Shown here: in pieces, positions 25,799 through 32,466 of the stretch
Position numbering within the stretch: the stretch's first letter is position 1
Layout of the letters: every line of letters starts with the position of its first letter
DNA from: JBHIBC01 sp046758905
GTDB taxonomy: Bacteria > Acidobacteriota > Polarisedimenticolia > Gp22-AA2
Assembly (NCBI GenBank): GCA_046758905.1
Contig: JBHIBC010000028.1
Span: 1-33,253, forward strand
Length of the DNA: 33,253 nt
Direction: 5' to 3'
Translations under genes and position numbers: made by a program
Notes under the pieces: generated by a model
Databases searched by the model: none
Told to the model about the DNA's origin: nothing
Seen by the model: the letters and a program-made list of their open reading frames with translations, nothing else

Positions 25799-26377
25799 TC
25801 AGCCCAGCTCGTCCAGGGTCAACCGGCAGCTCGGGATGAACGTCTCGAGGAAGTAGTCGACTTCCGGCAGTCCCGTCGTCTCCACCGTCCTGCGGAGCGA
25901 CTCCTCCGCCTTCGCGAACTCCCGGTTTCCGGCCGCGGCCTCCTCGAGACACTTCATGTACGCGGAGATCTTGTCGGCCGCCTTCACGATCTCGCGGTGC
26001 GCCCCCTCCGACTCGCCGGGAAGCAGCACCTCGCGATAGTCGCCCGCCAGCGCCTCGGGCACCATCTCCAGCAGCCGCTTCGCCGCCGAGGTCTCGATCT
26101 CACGGTAGGCCCTGTTGATCTCGGGGTTGAAGTACTTGATCGGCGTGGGCAGGTCGCCGGTGAGGACCTCCCCCGCGTCGTGGTAGAGCGCCAGGACCAC
26201 CACCCTCTCCGGGCTGACCGACCCGCCGAACATCCGGTTCCGGATGATGGCGAGGGCGTGCGCGATCTGCGCCACGCGCAGGCTGTGCTCCTGGACGTTC
26301 TCTGGATAGGTGTTGTGCATCAGGCCCCAGCGCCTGATGAACTTCATCCGCGACAGATAGGCGAACAGATGGCTCAC
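25799..26377 (-). CDS. YfbR-type HD-domain nucleotidase-like phosphohydrolase
   Basis: The 192-residue product matches the YfbR family of 5'-deoxynucleotidases: SHLFAYLSRMKFIRRWGLM, NVQEHSLRVAQIAHALA (His31 as metal ligand), ALYHDAGEVLTGDLPTPIKYF with the HD pair, and KAADKISAYMKCLEE with the later aspartate. E. coli YfbR removes phosphate from deoxynucleoside 5'-monophosphates. Conservation through TGDLPTPIKY strongly supports the assignment. The GTG start overlaps the upstream stop as GTGA, so it is translationally coupled to the secreted protein before it. Confidence 0.9.
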   Translation of the reverse strand: MSHLFAYLSRMKFIRRWGLMHNTYPENVQEHSLRVAQIAHALAIIRNRMFGGSVSPERVVVLALYHDAGEVLTGDLPTPIKYFNPEINRAYREIETSAAKRLLEMVPEALAGDYREVLLPGESEGAHREIVKAADKISAYMKCLEEAAAGNREFAKAEESLRRTVETTGLPEVDYFLETFIPSCRLTLDELG

Positions 26378-26964
26378 GAGCGGGGCCCCTCGTCCTCTTC
26401 CTCCTCTCCCGAGGGCGCGCCGAACACCAGCTCTCCGCTGGTGAAGGTCGTCCCGAAGGTCTTCACGAGCGACGCGACCTGGCGCAGCCCCGAGCGCAGC
26501 TCGCCGGGGTGCAGATCGGACAGCGGATGAATGTAAGCCGCGTAGAGCGTGCCGTTGCTGCTCGCGTACCGGCCGTCGAGCGCCGTGTGATAGTTGGCCT
26601 CCAGAACGATGACGGTCTGCTCGAGCGTCACGCGGGACATCTTGGTGATCGGCGCCACCAGGCGCATCCGATCGTGCGCCGTATCGTAGACGCACGCCAT
26701 CTGCACCCCGTCGAACCGGAACTCCATCACGTTCGCCGCGCGCCGGAACTCGGTGCTCGACCCGCGGATGATGCGCTGAAGCCGCGCGGCGCTCATGGGC
26801 CGGTGCTCACCCTCGGGTCTCGTCTCGGGCTCCGCCCCGGGCTCCCTCTCGGGCTCCGCCGCGGCCCCTCTCCCGGGCTCGCCCCGGGCGGTCCCGGCGG
26901 AACCGAGAAGTGTCAGCGCTCCCAGCAGGGCCAGGATCCCCAGGGCTCGTGGCATCTTCGACAT
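26374..26964 (-). CDS. Secreted protein with YbjN-like domain
   Basis: The 196-residue product has a signal peptide (MPRALGILALLGALTLLGSAGTARG), then an acidic proline/glutamate-rich linker of about 30 residues. A globular part follows: EFRFDGVQMACVYD, RMRLVAPITKM, LEQTVIVLEANYHTALDGRYA, and TLYAAYIHPLSDLHPGELRSGL. That order resembles the YbjN / type III secretion chaperone-like fold, an assignment I hold loosely. It ends with a run of acidic residues. The ATG at 26964 is preferred over the GTG at 26988 because GGAGGG lies 5 nt before it. The YfbR-like gene overlaps its stop codon. Confidence 0.7.
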   Translation of the reverse strand: MSKMPRALGILALLGALTLLGSAGTARGEPGRGAAAEPEREPGAEPETRPEGEHRPMSAARLQRIIRGSSTEFRRAANVMEFRFDGVQMACVYDTAHDRMRLVAPITKMSRVTLEQTVIVLEANYHTALDGRYASSNGTLYAAYIHPLSDLHPGELRSGLRQVASLVKTFGTTFTSGELVFGAPSGEEEEDEGPRS

Positions 26965-27046
26965 GGCGCCCTCCACGCATTGAGACACTCCGACCGCCGC
27001 CCCCCGGCCGTCCGGCGGCCCCGATCGACCGGCGATCCTTATCGCC

Positions 27047-27334
27047 TCATTCCAGCTCGACCCGGACGCCGCCCACCACGCGAGCCAGCAGGTTGTACAG
27101 CGCCGCCGCGATCAGCCCGCCGATGAACCCCACCACCCCGTACAGGATCGGCAGCCACACCACGGCCCCGACGCCGAACAGCCGGGCGACCACGTCGGAC
27201 GGGCCGCGCGAGAAAACGCCCGGCACGGCGAGCGAGATCACCGAGAAGACGGCCCCGAAGAACAGGCCGAGAACGGCGTAGAGGGTGCCGGAGATCCTGG
27301 CGCAGGAGACCGGCCCCAGACTTTTCAGAACCAT
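27047..27334 (-). CDS. Possible internally initiated small membrane protein (C-terminal unit of the hydrolase gene)
   Basis: Within the hydrolase frame, ATG 27334 follows a strong Shine-Dalgarno (GGAAGGGAGG, ending 6 nt upstream) and would yield a 95-residue membrane protein starting VLKSLGPVSCARISG. It has a hydrophobic helix at about 17-40, another at about 55-80 and a glycine-rich hairpin near the end (GVVGFIGGLIAAALYN). Independent translation is inferred from the ribosome-binding site and from the unit's resemblance to stand-alone proteins. It may also exist only as the fusion. Confidence 0.5.
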   Translation of the reverse strand: MVLKSLGPVSCARISGTLYAVLGLFFGAVFSVISLAVPGVFSRGPSDVVARLFGVGAVVWLPILYGVVGFIGGLIAAALYNLLARVVGGVRVELE

Positions 27335-28309
27335 CGCGACCTCCCTTCCGGTTTCGGCGACGCGAGGGGCAGGCCTCCCGCCGGCCCCCGCCCCGGCGGG
27401 AAACGCCCAGCCGCCGTCAGGGCGGGGCTTCGGAGCGGCGCCGTTCTCCGACAGGAACCTTCGCATCGCCGCGAGCGCCGGGCCTGTCGTGATCGACAGG
27501 TCCTCATGTCCCCCACCGTCGACGGGGGACCAGACCTTGCGCGCCGATCCCGCTTCGTCGAGCATTCGCCGGCCCATGGCCAGCGGGAACGTTCGGTCCT
27601 CCGAGCCGTGGATGACGAGTATGGGGGCCTCCACGTCCGCGACGAGCTCCACGGGCTCCTTCCAGCCCTGCCTCGCACGCTCCGGCCGCAAGCGGACGAA
27701 CGCCCTCTTGTACCACGGCATCCGGCTCTCCCAGTACGAGACGACCTCCTGCCTGCTGGTGAAGGGCGAGACGAGGATCAGCCCGGCGATCGGCCGGCGC
27801 GCCGCGAGCGACAGCGCCGGTATCGTCCCCATGGATCGCCCCGCGACGAAAACCGGCCGATCATCGGGAAGGGTCCTCGCCACATAATCGTAGATCCGCA
27901 GACTGTCCCGGGACAGCGCGGCCATGCTGGGCACGCCCTCGCTGAACCCGTACCCGCGATAGTCCACGCTGAGGACGTCCGCGTCGAGGCCTTTCGCGAG
28001 CGAATAGAGTTCCAGCGCGGCCTCCAGGACCGTCTGCGCGCCCCCGTAAAAATAGATGAGAACCGGCCGCGGAGCGCGATCCCGTCCCGTCAAGAGCCAG
28101 CCCCCGAGCCGGACGCCGTCCGCGGTGACGATCTCCACGTTCTCCCGGCGGATTCCGTCCGGGACAACCGGAAACTTCTCGGGGAAGAAGAACTGATCCT
28201 CCTTCAGGACCACCGTGCAGGACATCGAGATCAGCGAGAGGGCGAGCGCAAGAGCGCCCGCGGCCGGGGCGAGCGGAATGCGGCTGTGCTCGTGGCTTCG
28301 CCTGCGCAC
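27047..28309 (-). CDS. Lipoprotein alpha/beta hydrolase fused to a small membrane domain
   Basis: The 420-residue product opens with a lipoprotein signal peptide (SLISMSC, Cys31). An alpha/beta hydrolase of the serine-aminopeptidase/BD-FAE type follows (VLIYFYGGAQTV, VDYRGYGFSEG). It has nucleophile elbow GRSMG, an acid in ILVIHGSEDRTF and catalytic His in GGGHEDLS. After a glycine/proline-rich linker (about 290-325) the C-terminal 95 residues form a separate unit with three hydrophobic stretches ending YGVVGFIGGLIAAALYNLLARVVGG. That unit resembles free-standing small membrane proteins and has its own ATG (27334) with GGGAGG 6 nt upstream. The GTG start at 28309 has GAGGAGC upstream. Confidence 0.8.
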   Translation of the reverse strand: MRRRSHEHSRIPLAPAAGALALALSLISMSCTVVLKEDQFFFPEKFPVVPDGIRRENVEIVTADGVRLGGWLLTGRDRAPRPVLIYFYGGAQTVLEAALELYSLAKGLDADVLSVDYRGYGFSEGVPSMAALSRDSLRIYDYVARTLPDDRPVFVAGRSMGTIPALSLAARRPIAGLILVSPFTSRQEVVSYWESRMPWYKRAFVRLRPERARQGWKEPVELVADVEAPILVIHGSEDRTFPLAMGRRMLDEAGSARKVWSPVDGGGHEDLSITTGPALAAMRRFLSENGAAPKPRPDGGWAFPAGAGAGGRPAPRVAETGREVAMVLKSLGPVSCARISGTLYAVLGLFFGAVFSVISLAVPGVFSRGPSDVVARLFGVGAVVWLPILYGVVGFIGGLIAAALYNLLARVVGGVRVELE

Positions 28310-28328
28310 CCGTTGAGCTCCTCGGTCC

Positions 28329-28814
28329 CTACCGCCTCGCCGGCATGTCCGTGTTCCAGATCTCGTACACGATTCTCAGGCTTCCGTCCTCCCCGCGGCG
28401 CCATACCGTCATGAACTTGCCCTCGTCGGAGATCGGCCGGGGAGCATTCCGCAGGCTGACGGAGACCGCGTATCTCCCGATCCCGTACACCATCCCGTCG
28501 CATTCCCACGCCTTCTCGACGCTCCCCGTTGCCGACGCGTAGCTCAGACCCGCCTCCCGGTCCGCGTCCATCCTGGCCCTGATCGCCTCCCTGCCCTCCA
28601 GCCTCTCCTGGAAGTTGGGCATGACGACCGCGTCCTCGGCATAGAAGCTCAAGACGGTCTCGAAGTTTCCGGCCACGACGGCCTCGTCCAGCCTGTCCCC
28701 GATCGCCGCAAGCTCCGCGACGAGGTCGCCGGTCCCCGCCGCGCCGGCGTGAGCGAGGGAGAGAAGAGCCGCCAGGATGAAGGATGCGGTCAAGACCATT
28801 CTGCTCCGTCGCAT
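28329..28814 (-). CDS. Secreted DUF4440/SnoaL-like (NTF2-fold) protein
   Basis: The 161-residue product has a signal peptide (MVLTASFILAALLSLAHAGA). An NTF2-like fold follows with the DUF4440 pattern: AAIGDRLDEAVVAGNFETVLSFYAEDAVVMPNFQERLEGREAI, then GIGRYAVSV, GKFMTVWRR and LRIVYEIWN. These proteins are often ketosteroid-isomerase-like and may bind a small ligand; no activity is known for this one. ATG with GGGAGGG 7 nt upstream. It precedes the hydrolase gene by about 19 nt, so they may form one transcript. Confidence 0.85.
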   Translation of the reverse strand: MRRSRMVLTASFILAALLSLAHAGAAGTGDLVAELAAIGDRLDEAVVAGNFETVLSFYAEDAVVMPNFQERLEGREAIRARMDADREAGLSYASATGSVEKAWECDGMVYGIGRYAVSVSLRNAPRPISDEGKFMTVWRRGEDGSLRIVYEIWNTDMPARR

Positions 28815-28817
28815 ACT

Positions 28818-29093
28818 CTAGCCCTCCCTGCGATTTCTCGCCTCTGCCCCTCCGGCGCTCGCCGGCTCCTTCAGCCTGGCCGCGAAGGCCGCCGCCCCGA
28901 CGGCCCCCGATACGGCCGGAATCCACGGCGAGACCTCGAGGTCGACCCACCGCAGGACGACCACGGAGCCCAGAGACATCGCGAGGGCGACAAGGGCGGA
29001 ACCCACGATCAACCGCACGAACGAAGACCCTACATGGAAGCGCTCACTCAGCCTCCCCACGAAGACCCTCACACCTCCAGCAAGAGCATCCAT
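28818..29093 (-). CDS. Small membrane protein, unknown function
   Basis: The 91-residue product has two hydrophobic helices (FVRLIVGSALVALAMSLGSVVVL and WIPAVSGAVGAAAFAARL) between a polar N-terminus (RVFVGRLSERFH) and a basic tail. I do not recognise a family. The ATG at 29093 is chosen because the coding-like hydrophobic pattern starts here and GAGG lies about 9 nt upstream. It lies between two other small secreted or membrane proteins on the same strand with short gaps, consistent with one transcript. Confidence 0.6.
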   Translation of the reverse strand: MDALAGGVRVFVGRLSERFHVGSSFVRLIVGSALVALAMSLGSVVVLRWVDLEVSPWIPAVSGAVGAAAFAARLKEPASAGGAEARNRREG

Positions 29094-29152
29094 CCCCTCG
29101 ACATCCTCACCGGACAGAGAGCATCCTCCCCGGCGTCGCGACGGCGGGCCGA

Positions 29153-29362
29153 TCACATCGACTTCCTCCGCGTCAGACAGACGGCGGCCGTCGTGGTCCC
29201 GGCGGATGCCCCCACGAGCAGCGCCGTTACCAGGGCCGTCGTCGGGTTGAAAGTCAGCGCGAACAGCCGGCTCGCGGCCCAGATCGCCAGCAGGGCGACC
29301 CCGAAGCTCAGCAGAACGATCATCGGGAGGGTGGCGAGCAGCCGCCTCGTGCGCTGGTCCAT
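29153..29362 (-). CDS. Small two-helix membrane protein, unknown function
   Basis: The 69-residue product starts MDQRTRRLL, then has two predicted membrane helices (LPMIVLLSFGVALLAIWAA and TALVTALLVGASAGTTTAAV) and ends with the basic TRRKSM. The ATG has an excellent Shine-Dalgarno (GGAGGTGA, 4 nt spacing), the main reason for believing it is a gene. No family is recognised. It is next to two further small membrane-protein genes. Confidence 0.6.
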   Translation of the reverse strand: MDQRTRRLLATLPMIVLLSFGVALLAIWAASRLFALTFNPTTALVTALLVGASAGTTTAAVCLTRRKSM

Positions 29363-29444
29363 GATTCACCTCCGCCGAGATGCGTTCCCGACGGCCTGCG
29401 CCATCTCACTCCGGCGGGCCGCGTCGCAGTCCTCTCTTCCCCTC

Positions 29445-29864
29445 TCACCCCCGGGCCGGCCCCGGCTCCGGCCGCGCCTTTCCATGTCTGATCTCGAAGA
29501 CCCGGAGGATCACGTACGCGATCAGCGCGAACGCGAAGAAGACCAGCAACATCCAAGCGATGCTCTGCATGGTCTCGATGACGGTCCGGTACACCTCGAG
29601 GATCCAGCGATCGGCGTTCAGGACGATCGCCTCGTCATCCGTCGATCGCGGCGTGACATACCGCTCGAGAGCGTAGATCCGGACGCCTCCGGAGACCCCG
29701 ACGACGTAGACGGCGAAGGTGATGTAGCGCTGCCAGGCCGAGCCGAGCGGCTGCCCGACGATCCGGTCCAGAATCGAGGCGACCGGCCGCCTGAACAAGA
29801 ACGCGACGAGGAGCGACGAGAAAACCGCGACTCCGAGGGTGACGACGAGGAGCGTGAGGAACAT
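29445..29864 (-). CDS. Membrane protein, unknown function
   Basis: The 139-residue product has an N-terminal helix (FLTLLVVTLGVAVFSSLLVAFLF). A conserved-looking central part follows (RRPVASILDRIVG, SAWQRYITFAVYVVGVSGGVRIYALERYV), then a C-terminal helix (AWMLLVFFAFALIAYVILRVFEI). The ATG at 29864 has AGGAG 7 nt upstream. That ribosome-binding site lies where the neighbouring monooxygenase frame loses its homology, and the two frames overlap by about 250 nt. I do not know the family. Confidence 0.7.
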   Translation of the reverse strand: MFLTLLVVTLGVAVFSSLLVAFLFRRPVASILDRIVGQPLGSAWQRYITFAVYVVGVSGGVRIYALERYVTPRSTDDEAIVLNADRWILEVYRTVIETMQSIAWMLLVFFAFALIAYVILRVFEIRHGKARPEPGPARG

Positions 29865-30742
29865 CTCGATTCTCCTGTCTTCGCGGCCGCCGCGTCGCCT
29901 ATGAGAGCGATGTTGTTCCGCGCCGGATGGTCGGCCCAGTGGTCCGCTCCGTTGAACTGCGCCAGGGGACCTCTCACACGGGCGCCGTCGAACCATTCGG
30001 CCGGCGCCCCGGTGGCGCGGCAGCTTGAAAGGAATTCGGGAATCTTATGATCGCCGCTGAGATGCCGGTCGCCGTCCCCCTTGCGGTACATGTAGTACAT
30101 GCGGGCCCGTCTCTCGCCGAGGCGCGCTACGAGCATGGCCCCCCGCGCTCCGACGACGAGGTGAACGGAGTCGTCCGGGACCGAGGTCGCCTCGAGGAAC
30201 GAGCCCGCGATCAGCAGCCGATCAGGGTCGCGCTCGACCTTGAAACCGCCCCAGGAGCGAGCCTTAGAGCTCCGGCCGTCGGCACCCACGACTATCCGCG
30301 CCGGGACCGAGCGGCTCTCCCCGTCATCCAGGAATTCAACGCTCGGGGGATCACCGGGAACGATGGATTGCACGGTGATCCCGCGGCGGATCTCCGCCCC
30401 GGCCCGATCCGCGGCACGGAGGACGGCCTCCTGCATCTCCGGATGGTAGGCATTGAACGAGCCGACCCTGTGAGGAGTCGTCTCGCGCAGGTCCCTTCGG
30501 GCCATCAGTGACCCGCCGACGTAGGTGTCCCACCAGCGCGTCTGGCGGCCGGGAATGTGGTCGTAGACTTCGAGCGCCCGTGCGGCCGCCACCCCCCAGG
30601 GGTGCATCGTCTCGCCCCGAACCCTGTCCTTGAAGCGGGTCTCACGCTCCAGGACCAGTGCTCGATATCCACGCTCGGCGAGATTCTTGGCCAGGCTCGA
30701 CCCGCCGAGCCCGCCCCCCACAATGACGCAGGCGTAACTCAT
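29618..30742 (-). pseudogene. FAD-dependent monooxygenase, C-terminally truncated
   Basis: From ATG 30742 (GAGGATC Shine-Dalgarno) the frame encodes a flavin monooxygenase of the UbiH/halogenase-like superfamily: FAD-binding VIVGGGLGGSSLAKNLAERG, RGETMHPWGVAAARAL, an interior RIVVGADGRSS and finally NIALIGDAAAA at about residue 285. In intact relatives this GD motif is followed by a P-x-x-G-x-G helix and another 100 or so residues. Here the frame instead runs into serine/arginine-rich, non-homologous sequence from about 29882. That is simply the other frame of the downstream membrane-protein gene, until a stop at 29618. The product would lack part of the flavin pocket and is probably inactive. 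Confidence 0.75.
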
Positions 30743-30797
30743 CGGGATCCTCCCCTCCAAGGCGGCGAGCGACGATCCAGACTACGGTCCGTCTTCG

Positions 30798-31148
30798 CTA
30801 GGACGGCCGCTCCGCCCGCGCGATCCCGCCGGCCGACCCGACAAGACACCCGGCTGCAAACGCCACCGCCGCGATCACGCGGGCGCCGCTCGAGGTCGCG
30901 AGAAGCCCCAGCATGAGCGTCAGCCACAGCGCATTGGCCGACAATACGGCCCATCGCAGCCAGCGCGGAAGCGCGTCCGCGGGCGCGAGGTTGAGCAGGC
31001 CGAGGAAGATCATCGCGAATCCGGCGCCCGCGAACCAGACCGCGTCCTGACCCAGAGCCTTGAAGAACATCGGCGTGCCGAGGAAGGCGTGACCGATACC
31101 CTGGGCGGCGATCAGAACGCCCGCGATCCTCTGTACCGCCCGAAGCAT
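30798..31148 (-). CDS. Four-helix membrane protein, unknown function
   Basis: The 116-residue product has four hydrophobic segments (about 5-25, 35-58, 63-82, 88-108) with short polar loops and a basic C-terminal end. Gly-His in AAQGIGHAFLGTP sits in the first helix region. The pattern recalls small bacterial integral proteins of unknown role, and no specific family is recognised. The ATG has GGGGGAG about 8 nt upstream. It precedes the truncated monooxygenase on the same strand. Confidence 0.65.
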   Translation of the reverse strand: MLRAVQRIAGVLIAAQGIGHAFLGTPMFFKALGQDAVWFAGAGFAMIFLGLLNLAPADALPRWLRWAVLSANALWLTLMLGLLATSSGARVIAAVAFAAGCLVGSAGGIARAERPS

Positions 31149-31195
31149 CCGCGGTCTCCCCCGTCCCGGCCCGCGCTCTCTGCATCCGGCTTCCT

Positions 31196-31413
31196 CTATG
31201 GGACCTGATCGTTGCGAACATACCAGGTGTGGACCCTCATCTCAAGGTGTCCCGCCCTCACGGCCGGATCGCCTCGCGCCAGGGCCCCTGCAGCTTCGAG
31301 GGAGCCCGCCGGCGGGATCATCACGCCCGCCACCCATCGACCAGAGGGACCACTCCGGCCATGACTCGTTCGGGCCGTCGCTCGACATGCCCCGGACAGG
31401 TGCTGCCCGGCAT
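31196..31413 (-). pseudogene. Possible frameshifted YciI-like (YCII domain) remnant
   Basis: One reverse frame ends VAGVMIPPAGSLEAAGALA followed by RGDPAVRAGHLEMRVHTWYV. That matches the C-terminal half of YCII-domain proteins, where S-L-E-E-A and a GDP-x-V-x-A-G motif are typical and the tail ends in a tryptophan-bearing strand. The N-terminal half is not in this frame. A neighbouring frame from ATG 31413 reads VMAGVVPLVDGW just before, so a one-base shift near 31345 could join the two. Even joined, the piece is shorter than a normal domain (about 90-100 residues). I read it as a decayed gene. Confidence 0.4.
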
Positions 31414-31582
31414 CCCGTGTCGGCCGCGGCGGGATCGGGACCCCGCCGTGAGCGGTCAGGGCCACCTCCGACGGCGGGCTCGACCAATCGCCGCCCTAGG
31501 CGTTGCCCGGGATCCGGCTTGGCGTCGCTTACGGACATCGGCCGGATGATCACCTGCGAGGTGTTGATCGGTCGCAGGAAGC

Positions 31583-31606
31583 AAAAAGCCCCGCGGCGAG
31601 CGGGGC
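31583..31606 (-). terminator. Intrinsic terminator after the NPYG-repeat gene
   Basis: On the reverse strand a perfect 7-bp GC stem GCCCCGC/GCGGGGC (31606-31600 and 31594-31588) with a 5-nt loop is followed directly by TTTTT (31587-31583). It lies 32 nt past the stop codon of the repeat-protein gene. It is the only textbook rho-independent terminator I see in the window. Confidence 0.85.
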
Positions 31607-31638
31607 AGGATTTTCAGCCCTACACTTAGGATACGTGG

Positions 31639-32247
31639 CTACTCCTGCTCCACCACAATGACGGGCGCGGACAGGGAATACGGGTTATTCGGACTGAGAG
31701 GGCTGTAGCGGCTGCCGTAAATGCCGTACGGGTTATTGATGCTGTACGGCGAGTGCCGGCTCCCGTACAGGCCGTATGGATTCGAGATCGACTCCGGGTC
31801 GTAGGGGTTCGAACTCAGCTTTCCCAGGTATCGACCATCCTGTCCGAAAAGCTTCGGGGCGGACAGCGCGTAAGGGTTCGTAACGCTGTTCGGGCTGTAC
31901 GGGCTCCCGTAAAGGCCATACGGGTTTCGGATGCTCGTTGGCGAATAACGGCTACCGTACAGCCCGTAGGGATTCGCCGTGGAGTCCGGGTCATAGCGGT
32001 TGGCGCCTAGCCTGCCGAGGTAGGTCGAGGATCTGGTCGAACGGAAGGGAGTCAGGGCGAAGTCCAGGTCCTTCGCCACCACCCGCGCGGCAGTGTTGTA
32101 CTGCTCAAGCGTCAGGGACGGAATCCGGGACTTCATATGACTGTAAGGGACCAGACGCTTGATGAGCTCCTCGGTCTCTGCCTGCTGCGCCCACGTCGGG
32201 ACGGCAAAGGCGAAAACAACGCTCAACGTTATGAGGGTCTTTCGCAT
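31639..32247 (-). CDS. Secreted tandem-repeat protein with NPYG motifs
   Basis: The 202-residue product has a signal peptide (MRKTLITLSVVFAFAVPTWA) and a helical segment (LEQYNTAARVVAKDLDFAL). Two head-to-tail copies of a 64-residue block follow, from Tyr76 and from Tyr140. Each block opens YLG-K/R-L...N-x-YDP-D/E-S, continues with 16-residue units of the form NPYG-x-YGS-x-YSP-x-S and closes with NPY-x-LSAP. Similar NPYG/YSP-rich secreted proteins occur across bacteria, but I know of no described function. The regular aromatic spacing suggests a solenoid-like or surface-exposed structure. The ATG at 32247 has GGAGG 6 nt upstream, and an intrinsic terminator follows. Confidence 0.8.
   Translation of the reverse strand: MRKTLITLSVVFAFAVPTWAQQAETEELIKRLVPYSHMKSRIPSLTLEQYNTAARVVAKDLDFALTPFRSTRSSTYLGRLGANRYDPDSTANPYGLYGSRYSPTSIRNPYGLYGSPYSPNSVTNPYALSAPKLFGQDGRYLGKLSSNPYDPESISNPYGLYGSRHSPYSINNPYGIYGSRYSPLSPNNPYSLSAPVIVVEQE
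31642..32022 (-). repeat. Two 192-bp coding repeats with 48-bp sub-repeats
   Basis: The two 64-residue protein blocks correspond to DNA at 32022-31831 and 31830-31642 on the reverse strand, and the 16-residue NPYG units give a 48-bp sub-period. Visible repeated words on the plus strand include variants of ccgtacaggccgtatgg. The block pair implies a past duplication. Confidence 0.75.
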
Positions 32248-32291
32248 CGGAGGCCTCCGTTGTTGCGAGTCTGCGCGACGACGCGGGGATT

Positions 32292-32297
32292 TGTCAA
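32292..32297 (-). promoter_or_regulatory. -35-like box upstream of the NPYG-repeat gene
   Basis: A perfect TTGACA lies on the reverse strand at 32297-32292, about 45 nt before the start codon. The best -10 at an 18-bp spacing is CAGACT, only 3 of 6, so the promoter is uncertain. Confidence 0.3.
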
Positions 32298-32394
32298 CCG
32301 CCCGTTGCCCCGACACGGCTCCCTCGTCCGGCGGCTTGTCAGAGGCCTTGTCTCGCCGTGGTCCCGACCGGAGGTCTTGGTCAAGAGTAAACAC

Positions 32395-32466
32395 TCGCCC
32401 GACCCCGTGCTGATGATTTTCGCCGGGAGGGGCTGTTTGAGAACAGGGTTTTGGAGGGAGGCCCGG
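32395..32466. other. Probable right-end region of the IS66-family element
   Basis: The stretch between the transposase stop (32467) and the start of unique DNA should contain the terminal inverted repeat of the element. A short palindrome CTGTT-TGAG-AACAG lies at 32433-32446. Without the other end, the exact boundary and target duplication cannot be set. Confidence 0.3.

Noticed and set aside
32433..32446. CTGTT-TGAG-AACAG hairpin followed by GGGTTTT as a plus-strand terminator
   Set aside because: The stem is only 5 bp, no plus-strand gene ends there, and it more likely lies in or near the insertion-sequence end.
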